Positions 1 to 8,800 of a stretch of DNA of 64,000 nucleotides are shown piece after piece. The notes below the pieces were generated by a model. The model did not search any database, had not been told where the DNA came from, and saw only the letters and a list, made by a program, of their open reading frames with translations. Within the stretch, counting starts at the first letter, position 1. Each line of letters begins with the position of its first letter. Origin of the DNA: Streptomyces sp. DT2A-34 (GTDB lineage Bacteria > Actinomycetota > Actinomycetes > Streptomycetales > Streptomycetaceae); contig NZ_JASTWJ010000001.1 of NCBI RefSeq assembly GCF_030499515.1, positions 9,652,001 through 9,716,000 of the forward strand. Reading direction: 5' to 3'. Both the position numbers and the translations under genes were made by a program.

Positions 1-94
1 GCCCGCGCCTCGGCGAACCGAACCGGTCCGTGCGCCACGACCGGCGGCGCTGCGCAGCGGAACCGGGGTCCGTGCGGCCGGCTTCGGGCGCACG

Positions 95-181
95 GACCCT
101 GCTCAGACCCTGCTCAGACCCTGCTCAGACCCTGCTCAGACCCTGCTCAGACCCTGCTCAGACCCTGCTCAGACCCTGCTC
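95..181. repeat. 11-bp tandem repeat array, about 7.9 copies
   Basis: The unit GACCCTGCTCA is repeated head to tail without interruption from 95, with seven full copies and a last partial copy ending at 181. It sits 6 bp beyond the stop codon of the cysteine desulfurase gene (stop at 188-190 on the minus strand), so it lies in that transcript's 3' untranslated region. The copies are identical, which points to recent slippage expansion. There are no spacers, so it is not a CRISPR array. The remaining 94 bp to the window edge hold no gene I can support, only a loose direct repeat (accgg..tccgtgcg near 22 and 63). Confidence 0.95.
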
Positions 182-187
182 CCTTCG

Positions 188-1471
188 TCAGGCGCTCTGT
201 TGCAGTCGGCGCAGCGACGCGACGAGCTGGTCCACCTCGTCGGACGTGTTGTAGAGCGCGAGAGACGCACGCGCCGCCGACTCCAACCCGTAGTGGGCGA
301 GGGCTGGTTGGGCGCAGTGGTGACCGGCGCGGACGGCGATTCCGTCGCGGTCGAGCCAGTCGGCGACGGAGGCCGGGTCCTGCCCCGCGAGCGTGAAGGT
401 GAGCACCGCGATCCGGTCGGACGCCGAACCGATCAACTGGAGCCCGGGCACCGTGGCAAGGGCGTCGCGCGCACACGACAGGAGACGCTCCTCGTATGCC
501 GCGACGGCCTCGCGGTCCAGGGACGTCAGCCAGTTCAGGGCGGCGAGCAGTCCGATGACGCCGGAGATGTGTCCGGTACCGGCCTCCATCTTGTGCGGGG
601 CGGCCGCGAACGTGGTCCTGCCGAAGTCCACGGACTCGATCATGTTGCCGCCGCCCTGCCACGGTGCCATGCCGGCGAGGAGGTCCGGCTTCGTGTACAG
701 GACACCGATGCCGGTCGGCGCGAACAGCTTGTGACCGGAGAACGCGTAGAAGTCCGCGTTCAAGTCCTGGACGTCGACGGGGAAATGAGCGACGGCCTGG
801 GCACCGTCCACCAGGACCTTGGCGCCATAGCGGTGGGCGAGCGCCGTCATCTCCTTGACGGGCGGGACGGTGCCCAGGACGTTCGAGGCGTGGCTGATCG
901 CGACGAGCCGGGTGCGCGAGGACAGGAGATCCGCGTACGCGTCCTGGTCGATCTCTCCGTCCGCGGTGAGCGGGACCGGCACGAGCCGGGCCCGGGTCTC
1001 CTTGGCGACCATCTGCCACGGCACGATGTCCGAGTGGTGTTCGAGGACCGGCACCAGAATGTCGTCCCCGGGCCCGAGGTTGGCCCGGCCCCAGCTCTGC
1101 GCGACGAGGTTGACGGCCTCCGTGGTGCCGCGCACGAACACGACACCGTCCGGGCTCGGGGCGCCGAGGAAGTCGGCGACGGCCGCCCGGCCCGCCTCGT
1201 ACGCCTCGGTGGCCTCCCGCGCCATGGTGTGGGCCCCGCGGTGGATGTTGGAGTTGGCGGTGCCGTAGTAGGCGGTGAGCGCCTCGATGACCTGGCGCGG
1301 CTTCTGGGTGGTGGCTGCGTTGTCGAGCCAGATGAGGGGGTGGCCGTTGACCGGCCGGTGCAGGATCGGGAAGTCGTGACGCACCGACTCGGCGGTGAAA
1401 CCGCCCGGTCGGCGCCGAAGCGCGGAGGGATCGGTCGGCGTCGGCCACGCCGTGACGTCAGGCGTAGTCAT
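188..1471 (-). CDS. SufS-type cysteine desulfurase, probable encapsulin cargo
   Basis: A 427-residue class V aminotransferase-fold PLP enzyme that should convert cysteine to alanine and pass the sulfur to an acceptor as persulfide. Visible hallmarks are the start of the catalytic core (DNAATTQKP near residue 50), the SGHK motif carrying the PLP lysine (near residue 240), and RAGHHCAQP near residue 380 with the active-site cysteine of the SufS/CsdA group. The first 30 or so residues are Pro/Thr/Arg-rich and look disordered, a candidate shell-targeting tail, although much shorter than the long tails of characterised family 2 cargo desulfurases. The ATG overlaps the end of the encapsulin gene by 14 bp, so the two are surely translated together. 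I infer that this is the shell's cargo from the gene pair. No SufE/SufU partner is adjacent. Confidence 0.93.
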   Translation of the reverse strand: MTTPDVTAWPTPTDPSALRRRPGGFTAESVRHDFPILHRPVNGHPLIWLDNAATTQKPRQVIEALTAYYGTANSNIHRGAHTMAREATEAYEAGRAAVADFLGAPSPDGVVFVRGTTEAVNLVAQSWGRANLGPGDDILVPVLEHHSDIVPWQMVAKETRARLVPVPLTADGEIDQDAYADLLSSRTRLVAISHASNVLGTVPPVKEMTALAHRYGAKVLVDGAQAVAHFPVDVQDLNADFYAFSGHKLFAPTGIGVLYTKPDLLAGMAPWQGGGNMIESVDFGRTTFAAAPHKMEAGTGHISGVIGLLAALNWLTSLDREAVAAYEERLLSCARDALATVPGLQLIGSASDRIAVLTFTLAGQDPASVADWLDRDGIAVRAGHHCAQPALAHYGLESAARASLALYNTSDEVDQLVASLRRLQQSA

Positions 1472-2849
1472 GGTACTTGGACACCTCGACGTTCTGGAGT
1501 ACGGCGATGGCGTCGTCCACCAGCACGGCGGTGTTGAAGTAGGCCGTCATCAGGTAGGACGTGATGCCCTTCCGGTCCATGCCCATGTTCCGCATGGACA
1601 GGCCGGGTTCGACCTCGTCCGGCACCGCCGCGGGGCGCAAGCCCACCACGCCCTGCTCGGCCTCGCCGACCCGCATCAGCAGGATCTCGGTGGTACCGGC
1701 GGCCTCGCCCGAGCCGCCCGGACACGGCACCTTGTCGGAGGGCAGCAGCGGCACGCCCCGCCAGGTCAGCAGCGGACTGCCGAACCGGCTGTCCGTCACC
1801 GGCGGCACCCCCCGCCGCGTGCACTCGCGCCCGAACGCGGCGATCGCCCTCGGGTGCGCCACGAAGTAGGCGGGCTGCTTCCACACCCTCGCGAGCAGCT
1901 CGTCCAGGTCGTCGGGGGTGGGAGCGCCGGTGCGCGCCTGCACGCGCTGACCGGCCGGGACACTGTGGAAGAGCCCGAGGTCGGGGTGGTTGAGCATCAG
2001 GTTCTCCTGCCGCTCGCGCAGGGCCTGGACGGTCAGGTTGGCCTGGGTCCGCGTCTGGTCCATCGGCCCGTTGTAGAGGTCGGCGACACGGGAGTGCACC
2101 ATCATCCGCGTCTGGGCGAGCGTCATGTGGTATTCGCGCGGCACGTCCTCGTAGTCGACGTAGGTGCTCGGCAGGTCGACCTCACCCACATGACCGCCGC
2201 TCAGGTCGATGGGCGCCTCGGTGCCGGGTGCGGGCACGCCGCCCGCCGCGTACGACTCCACCGCCCCGCGCAGCGACCCGTCGCGCTCCATGAGCCCGGC
2301 GAGAGCGGAACGCGCGGCGCGCAGGGCGACGCCGGGAGTGACGGCCTTGACGGCGTACGGCATGGGCTCGCCCTTGGTCCACGCCTCCAGGTCGAAGTAC
2401 TGCCCGTCGCCGATGACCTGGACCAGCGCCTCGTCGCCGTACCGCCCGGCGGCGCGCTTCTCGGCGCGGCCCCGGACGATCACCCACAGGTGCTCGGCGG
2501 TGTCGCCCTCCTGGACGAGCACCTGCCCGGCCTCGAAGCTCGTCTCGGTGAAGGCGTCGGCCAGTTGACCGAGGAGGGCGTCATCGGTCTCGCGCAGGTA
2601 CGGGATCTCGCGTAAGTCGCCCTGCACGACGCGCGGACTTCCCTCGTCGGTGTGCGTGCTGATGCGGTCGTCGCCCAGGACGTAGGTGCGGCGCCGGTTG
2701 ACGCGGTACACACCCGATTCGACATCGACCCAAGGAAGGGCGCGCAGGAGGTAGCGCGGGGTGATACCGCGCATCTGCGGTGCCGTCTTCGTGGTGGTCG
2801 CGAGTTGCCGAGCGGACTCGGTGCTGAGGCTGATGCGGTCGGTCGGCAC
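1458..2849 (-). CDS. Family 2B encapsulin shell protein with cyclic-nucleotide-binding-like insert (EshA family)
   Basis: A 463-residue protein with the family 2 encapsulin layout. It has an N-terminal arm and start of the HK97 fold (residues 1-80, with PRYLLRALPWVDVESGVYRVNRRR-like start split at residues 31-54), then an inserted Crp-like cyclic-nucleotide-binding domain (about 84-205), then the rest of the capsid fold (about 225-463). The canonical phosphate-binding-cassette arginine is not obvious: the segment at 149-170 reads GQYFDLEAW then EPMPYAVKAV. cAMP binding therefore cannot be assumed. Proteins of this class assemble empty or cargo-filled icosahedral compartments; the S. griseus EshA protein belongs here. 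Start is GTG with GAGGAGG five bases upstream. It leads a two-gene operon with the cysteine desulfurase, the sulfur-metabolism type of family 2 system. Confidence 0.9.
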   Translation of the reverse strand: MPTDRISLSTESARQLATTTKTAPQMRGITPRYLLRALPWVDVESGVYRVNRRRTYVLGDDRISTHTDEGSPRVVQGDLREIPYLRETDDALLGQLADAFTETSFEAGQVLVQEGDTAEHLWVIVRGRAEKRAAGRYGDEALVQVIGDGQYFDLEAWTKGEPMPYAVKAVTPGVALRAARSALAGLMERDGSLRGAVESYAAGGVPAPGTEAPIDLSGGHVGEVDLPSTYVDYEDVPREYHMTLAQTRMMVHSRVADLYNGPMDQTRTQANLTVQALRERQENLMLNHPDLGLFHSVPAGQRVQARTGAPTPDDLDELLARVWKQPAYFVAHPRAIAAFGRECTRRGVPPVTDSRFGSPLLTWRGVPLLPSDKVPCPGGSGEAAGTTEILLMRVGEAEQGVVGLRPAAVPDEVEPGLSMRNMGMDRKGITSYLMTAYFNTAVLVDDAIAVLQNVEVSKYHDYA

Positions 2850-3155
2850 AGTGGCCTCCTCAAGTGGACTGCTCCGGGAGCGGACTTCTGTGCGAGCGAG
2901 GCCGATCGTGCAGGGGGCGACCGGGTCTCACAAGACGCACAGGACACCGCTCGGCGGAGCCCGGGCCGAAAACGCTCTGCTCGGGGCAGGGCAGGCCCGC
3001 CGCACCGCGCGCGTCGGCAGCCGGCGCCACAAGGGCGAGGGCGGGCGGACGACGTTTCCGACGCGGCGACGAAGAACGGCCCGACGCTCTGTACATTGCC
3101 CACGGACGGCTTGATTCGGCCCCGTATCACGGCTTTTGGCAGCTTAAAGGAGTGC
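2850..3155. other. 306-bp intergenic region upstream of the encapsulin gene
   Basis: This gap separates the stop of the HemS-like gene (3156) from the encapsulin start (2849), both leftward. It should hold the encapsulin promoter; the Shine-Dalgarno GAGGAGG (complement of 2855-2861) is clear. I see no DtxR/DmdR-type iron box and no convincing terminator. A stretch near 3144-3162 looks like a ribosome site followed by ATG and an immediate TGA on the plus strand, with no reading frame behind it. Confidence 0.6.
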
Positions 3156-4127
3156 TTATGTGACCCCTCTCCGGGCCGTATTTACCTGAATCCGCAATTG
3201 TTGCCCGGGGTGGGTCGGCTCTGCGGCAGGCAGTGACGCCGTGAGGTGCTCCCAGGCCGCGTGGACGTCCTCCCCGACGATCCCGAACTGCGTGATGACC
3301 GCGACGCAGCGCCCGTCCTCGTCGTCGAGTTCGAGCGCCGAGGTCGGGCCGTGTGCCGCCGTGGAGCGGACCAGGTGACAGGACCGGACGCCCGTGAGGT
3401 CGATCTCCACCGAGCTCTGGGCGATCGCCGCGAACACCCGCCCGCCGACGGTCCGGTCGGTGACATGCACCCGGCCGCCGCACGCCTGCATGGCCGCCGG
3501 GGCGAACACCGCGACCCCGATCGGCAGCCCGACGGAGCAGACGTGGTCGAGTACGGCGGGCAGCACGCCGGCCTCGATCGGCCGGTGCTCGCCGCGGTAT
3601 CCGCCGAACGCCGAACGCCGGGCGACCCCGCCGTCCGTGAGGATCGCGTCGAGTTGGGCGAGCTGGTCGCCGTTCTCCCACGCCGGCACCTGCGGCGCCG
3701 CGGGCGGTCCCGAGGCCGGTGCCCCGGCGTCGAGCGTGCCCACGAGTCCGGTCAGCAGCCGGTCCCCCTCGGAGAGCAGCCGCCCCTGATGCACGGTCCG
3801 GCCGTCCGCGTCCAGCAGACGCAGGGCGACCGCACCGGTGTCCTCGTCCCGTGCGACCACGGCCGAGGCGACACCGTCGCCGTCGACGCGGAGCGCGATC
3901 GAGCCCGGGTGCACGGCGAACGCCTCGCCGCGCAGGCTCGGGACCGCGTAACTGCCGGCCTGGTCGATCCGGGCGACCGGACCTCCGGTGACCGCCTGGA
4001 CGTACTGAAAGAGCGTCAGGCACCGCGCCAACTCCGGCATCCGCGCGTCGATCAGCCGCACGCTGCTCCTCCGCCTGCCGCAGCACCCCTCGAACGCGCA
4101 GCGACCATGGGCGTCGTGGTCCGTCAT
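3156..4127 (-). CDS. Putative HemS/HmuS-like haem-binding or haem-degrading protein
   Basis: A 323-residue soluble protein without signal peptide. It appears to hold two similar halves, each with a pattern that recalls the HemS/ChuX fold. The first has ALRLLDADGRTVHQGRL near residue 120 and the second has TSALELDDEDGR...VITQF near residue 275, matching the places where HmuS proteins carry 'SLQFFDAxGxAVHKVYL' and 'TSLELFDxxGxLIAQFFG'. HmuS-family proteins bind cytoplasmic haem and some release its iron. The assignment rests on pattern recognition and is tentative. The family's haem-ligand histidine is not identified with certainty. An unusual Cys-rich N-terminus (two cysteines near residue 15, another at 10) is present. 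The ATG lies 2 bp after the stop of the flavoprotein gene, so it is the third gene of the iron-box operon, which independently suits a role in iron. Confidence 0.5.
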   Translation of the reverse strand: MTDHDAHGRCAFEGCCGRRRSSVRLIDARMPELARCLTLFQYVQAVTGGPVARIDQAGSYAVPSLRGEAFAVHPGSIALRVDGDGVASAVVARDEDTGAVALRLLDADGRTVHQGRLLSEGDRLLTGLVGTLDAGAPASGPPAAPQVPAWENGDQLAQLDAILTDGGVARRSAFGGYRGEHRPIEAGVLPAVLDHVCSVGLPIGVAVFAPAAMQACGGRVHVTDRTVGGRVFAAIAQSSVEIDLTGVRSCHLVRSTAAHGPTSALELDDEDGRCVAVITQFGIVGEDVHAAWEHLTASLPAAEPTHPGQQLRIQVNTARRGVT

Positions 4128-4129
4128 GC

Positions 4130-5866
4130 TCAGTACACGTCCCGTACGTAGCGCTTCGCCCGCCGCAGGCCCGCCAGGTACTCCGCCGCGTCGTCGTCCC
4201 CGCGCCCGCGCTGCTCGGCGATGACGGACAGCAGGGCCGCCTCGACGTCCCTCGCCATACGGGAGGCGTCGCCGCAGACGTAGACGTGCGCGCCCTCCTC
4301 CAGCCACGCGTACAGCTCGCGCGACCGCTCCCGCATCCGCGTCTGCACGTACACCTTCTCGGCCTGGTCGCGCGAGAACGCGAGGTCGAGTTCGGTGAGC
4401 ACGCCGCGCTTCCGCAAGTCCTCCAGCTCGTCCTCGTACACGAAGTCCGTCGCGCGGTGCTGGTCGCCGAAGAACAGCCAGTTGCGCCCGGCGGCGCCCC
4501 GCGCGGCGCGCTCGTGGAGGAAGCCGCGGAACGGTGCGATGCCCGTGCCGGGGCCGATCATGACCATCGGGGCGTCGTCGTCCGCCGGGACGCCGAAGGA
4601 GGCGTTCGGCTGCAGGTAGATGCCCACGGCCGCCCCCTCGCCGCCGGCCCTGTCCGCGAGGTACGTCGACGCGACGCCCTCGTACCGGCGCTCGGGGGCG
4701 CCGTACCGGACGGACGCGACGGTGAGGTGGATGCGGTCCGGGTGGGCCAGCGGGCTCGACGAGATCGAGTACTGGCGTGCCTGCAACGGCCGCAGGAACG
4801 GCAGCAGTTCGGCGAGGCCCGGCGCGGCGGAACCGGCGTCCCGCAGCAGGTCCAGCACGTCCCGGCCCCAGAGCCAGGAGTCGAGGTCGGAGCGGTCGCC
4901 GTGCGCCACCACCGAGGCGAGCTCACTCGACGGCGCCCGCTCCACGAGGTCGGCGATCAGCTCCTTCGACGGGGCGCGGATCTCGCGCTCGGTCCGCAGC
5001 AGCTCGGCGGCCTCCTCGTCACCGCCCGCACCGAGATGTTCCAGCAACTCCCCGACGAGAGCCGGGTCGTTCACCGGTACGACGGCCAGCGCGTCGCCCG
5101 CCGCGTACGTGATGCCGCTGTCGCCGAGGTCGAACTCGTAGTGGCGGATCTCCTTCGCGCTGCGGGGTGCGGACAGCAGACGGTTCACCGCGAGCCGGGA
5201 GCGGTACGGGTCGCGCTTGTTCCACCGGGAGCGTTGTGGCGCGGCGGCCGGGGAGGCCTCCGTGGTCCCGCCCGACGCGCCGGTCTCCGCGACCAGACGC
5301 TCCAGGACCGCCGCCGTCCACTGCGCCGCGGGCTCCTCGAAGTCGACGTCGCAGTCGACGCGTTCGTGCAGCCGGGTCGCCCCGAGCTGCTCAAGGCGGG
5401 TGTCGATGAGCTTCGCGGCCTGGCAGAAGTCGTCGTACCCCTGGTCGCCGAGCCCGAGGACCGCGTACCGCAGACCCTCCAGCCTCGGCGCCGTCTCGGC
5501 CTGGAGCGCCTCCCAGAACAGCCCGGCGTTGTCGGGCATCTCGCCCTCGCCGTACGTCGAGGTCACCACGATCACGTGGGACATCGCGGCGAGCCGTTCG
5601 GGCGTGACGTCGTCGAGCGCGGTGGCGGCGCCGCCGAGGCCACGGGCGCGGGCCCCGGCGACGAGCTCACCGGCGAGGAACTCGGCGTTGCCGGTCTGGG
5701 TGCCGTACAGGACGTCGACCGTCGCGGCGGGTGCGTCCGCCGCCGCGCCGTCCCGGCGTCCGGCGGCGGCGATCCCGGCGATGAACCCGGCGAGCCAGGC
5801 CTCCTGTTGGGCGGAGAACGGCGCGTCGGCCGGGATGAGGGACCCGGTCGGGGGCATGAGGGTCAC
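4130..5866 (-). CDS. CysJ-like diflavin reductase (flavodoxin + FAD/NADPH domains)
   Basis: A 578-residue protein with a flavodoxin domain (about 50-200: YGTQTGNAEFLA and TYGEGEMPDNA bind FMN). A linker and FAD domain follow (about 225-430, RQYSISSSP contacts FAD), then an NADP-type domain (GPGTGIAPFR near 445, YVCGDASRMARDVE near 535, C-terminal YVRDVY). This is the arrangement of the sulfite reductase alpha subunit, which moves electrons from NADPH to an acceptor protein. No sulfite reductase haemoprotein subunit is nearby. The gene instead follows a glutamate-synthase-like gene with a GTGA overlap and precedes the HemS-like gene by 2 bp. I infer that it supplies electrons to one of these two neighbours. 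The GTG at 5866 overlaps the upstream stop; an ATG at 5857 is an alternative start that removes three residues. Confidence 0.9.
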   Translation of the reverse strand: MTLMPPTGSLIPADAPFSAQQEAWLAGFIAGIAAAGRRDGAAADAPAATVDVLYGTQTGNAEFLAGELVAGARARGLGGAATALDDVTPERLAAMSHVIVVTSTYGEGEMPDNAGLFWEALQAETAPRLEGLRYAVLGLGDQGYDDFCQAAKLIDTRLEQLGATRLHERVDCDVDFEEPAAQWTAAVLERLVAETGASGGTTEASPAAAPQRSRWNKRDPYRSRLAVNRLLSAPRSAKEIRHYEFDLGDSGITYAAGDALAVVPVNDPALVGELLEHLGAGGDEEAAELLRTEREIRAPSKELIADLVERAPSSELASVVAHGDRSDLDSWLWGRDVLDLLRDAGSAAPGLAELLPFLRPLQARQYSISSSPLAHPDRIHLTVASVRYGAPERRYEGVASTYLADRAGGEGAAVGIYLQPNASFGVPADDDAPMVMIGPGTGIAPFRGFLHERAARGAAGRNWLFFGDQHRATDFVYEDELEDLRKRGVLTELDLAFSRDQAEKVYVQTRMRERSRELYAWLEEGAHVYVCGDASRMARDVEAALLSVIAEQRGRGDDDAAEYLAGLRRAKRYVRDVY

Positions 5867-8800
5867 GCGGTCACCGTCTCGGTCGGGGCCTGCGGGAGGT
5901 GGCTGAGGCGTCCGGCGATGTCGTCGAGCGCCGCCGTCGCGAGCAGCTCGTCGAACCGGGCGGCGCGGACGCGGCCGGCGTTCTTGGCGTTCTGGTGCAT
6001 GATCCAGCCGTAGGTTCCGGGCGCGTCCACACTGAGGTTGTTCCGTTGCCGCAGCGCGCGCTTGTAGTCGTCGAGGCGCTTGATCGCGATGAGCGTGGCC
6101 AGCTCGCCGTCGTCGAACCGCTCCAGCGTGCCGCGCAGATACTTCACGACCCGCTGCTTGACGAAGAAGTCCTCGGTGAGGACGAGGTTGCGGACGGCCT
6201 CCGTCACGCGCGGATCGTCCGGGCCACTCGCCCCGGGCACCCGCTTGAGCGCGAGGTCCTGCGCGACGCCGAGCACCGTGTACGACGACAGCAGCGAGAA
6301 CATGTCGTCGCTTCCCTGATCGCCGAACGCCGGGGCACGACCGCCGAGCACGGTGCGCCGGTCGCGGTAGTCGACCTTGAACGCGCGCAGCTTGTCGGAA
6401 GCGATCGAGGTCGCCAGCTCGTCGAGGAGTTCGTTGCGGGTCGCCGCGGCCAGGATTTCGGTCGCGTCCTGATACAGCAGCAGCGCACGGGGCATCCCGC
6501 AGTACACGTGCCGCCGTTCGCCCTCCCAGTCCTCCAGCAGCCGCGCCGCGAGCGGGGAGCCGGTCGCCTCCAAGTGCCATGCCAGCAGGAGTCGTACGGC
6601 TGCCTCGTGGAAGGCGCCGTGCTCGGTGTCGGTCACCGGGAACACCAGCAGCGAGTCGGCGCTCACCCGGCCGGCAAGCTCGCCCGTCGGGTCGTACTGG
6701 TAGAGGAACCCGCCGCTCATGCCGTTGCCGAGGCCCTTGCCGAAGCCGCCCAGGTTGAGCACGGTGCCGCCGGTCATGTACTCGCAGCCGAAGTCGCCGA
6801 GGCCCTCGACGACCGCGGTCGCGCCGGAGTTGCGCACGGCGAACCGGTCACCGGCCTCGCCCTGCACGAACGTCCGGCCGCCGGTCGCGCCGAACAGCGC
6901 GAAGTTCCCGACGAGCACGTTGCCGCCGCGTTCGGCGCTGCCGCCGCCCGGGGCGCGGACGACGATCCGGCCGCCGCTCTGGCTCTTGCCGACGCCGTCG
7001 TTGGCGGTGCCGGTGTGTTCGAGGGTGATGCCGTCGTTGCAGAACACGCCGTACGACTGTCCGGCGGAGCCGGTGGTGCGGATGCGGACGGCGTCGTCGA
7101 CGAGGCGGTGGCGGCCGCGGTCGTCGGTGGTGACGGCGGGTGCGCCCGCGGGGTCGATCTCGTGATTGAGGAGCCGCTCGACGTCGATGGAGAGCTGTCC
7201 GCCGACCGACTTGTCGCTGTTGCCGAGGCGGATGCCCTCGATGAGCACGGACGGTTCGCGCCGGTCGAGGAGCGCTTCCCTGACGCGCTCGATGAGGGCG
7301 TCGTCGGTGGTGAAGTCCTTCTCCAGGTACTCCGGGTCCGCTACGACCTTCTCGGGCACGCGCGCGAGCAGGCGCCGGACGTCGAGACGCCCCACGCTCG
7401 CCGGGTGGTCGAGGAGTTGCAGCAGGTCCGTGCGTCCCCGGGCCTCCCGGAGGGACCGCAGCCCCAGCCGGGCGAGGATCTGCCGGACGTCGTGCGCGAT
7501 GTTGAGCAGGTACTGCGCCAGCGCACGCGGGTCGCCCTCGAAGACCTCGGGGTTCGTGGTGAGCCCGGCCGGGCACTTCACGTTGCAGTTCTTCGCCATG
7601 ACGCAGCCGAGCATCATCAGCGCGGTCGTACCGAACTCGAAGCTGTCGGCGCCGAGCAGGGCGGAGGTGACGACGTCGCCGCCGGTCTGGTGCGCCCCCG
7701 AGCAGCGCAGGACGACCTTCTGCCGCAGGCCGTTCGCGACGAGCGCCTGGTGCACCTCGGCGACGCCGATCTCCGCCGAACGCCCCGCGTACTTGAGGCT
7801 GGTGACAGCCGCGGCGCCCGTGCCACCGGTGTTCCCGGCGACGTTGATGACGTCCGCGCCGGCCTTGGCGACACCGACCGCGATGGTGCCGATGCCCTCC
7901 GAGGACACCAGCTTCACGATCACCCGTACCCGCGCGGCCTTGCAGTCGTGGATGAGCTGCGCGAGATCCTCGATGGAGTACGTGTCGTGGTGCGGGGGAG
8001 GGGAGATGAGCTCGATGCCCGGGGTGCCGCCACGCGCCGCCGCGATGTCGACGGTGACCTTGGGCGCGGGCAGCTGACCGCCCTCGCCAGGCTTCGCGCC
8101 CTGCCCGATCTTGATCTCCAGCTCCTGAAGCATCGGATCGGCGAGATAGCCCGCCCAGATGCCGAACCGGCCCGACGCGAACTGCTTGATCCGGGAGCCG
8201 CGGATGGTGCCGTAGCGGGTGTGGTGCTCGCCGCCCTCACCGCTGTTCGACATGGCGCCGACCATGTTCGTGCCGTGCGCGACGGCTTCGTGGGCGGTCG
8301 CCACCAGGGCGCCGTGGCTCATGGCGCCGGAGGCGAGGGCGCGGGTGATCTCGTGGGCGGGCTGGACGTCGTCGAGGGGGACGCTGTCGGGGGCGTTGTC
8401 GAGGAGGGTGAGGAGGCGGGCGGCGGTGCCGGTGGCCGTGAGGGTGACGCCGCCCCCGGTCACCTCCACCCTCTCGACCTCACCGGGGTACGCGAGGGCG
8501 AGGCCGTCGGCGAGGGCGGCGTGGCGGTCGGCGCCGCCTCCGTTGAGGCTCAGCCGGACGGTGGAGCCGTCCCTGACGGACACGGTGACTCCGCGGACCG
8601 TCACGCTCGCGTTGCCGGTCGTCGAGAACCGGCCCAGCTCGCGCGCGAAATCCTCCGGCGTACGCAGCCCGGTCACATCCGCGGGCAACGCCAGCACATC
8701 ACGCAGCGCGGACGGGCGGCGCGACCGCTCCTCGTGGGTGGTCCGCAGGAAGGCGCGGTACCCGGGCGTGATCCGGAACGCGTCGATCTCGGCGTCGCTG

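Noticed and set aside
95..181. Possible CRISPR array
   Set aside because: Units are 11 bp, identical and contiguous, with no spacers and no cas genes in the window.
147..1448. 433-codon minus-strand frame that overlaps the desulfurase and runs into the tandem repeat
   Set aside because: Frame-shifted reading of the same strand; Arg/Pro-rich, while the adjacent frame has all cysteine desulfurase motifs.
2850..3155. Second iron box in front of the encapsulin gene
   Set aside because: I scanned both strands for the TTAGGTnAGGCTnACC pattern and found no acceptable match.
3144..3165. Upstream leader peptide or attenuator at AAAGGAG...ATG TGA
   Set aside because: The ATG is followed directly by a stop codon, so no peptide is encoded; probably chance within the 3' end of the HemS-like gene.
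4130..5866. Complete assimilatory sulfite reductase locus
   Set aside because: The diflavin subunit is present, but no sirohaem-containing subunit or PAPS reductase lies nearby; the neighbours are a GltB-like and a HemS-like gene.
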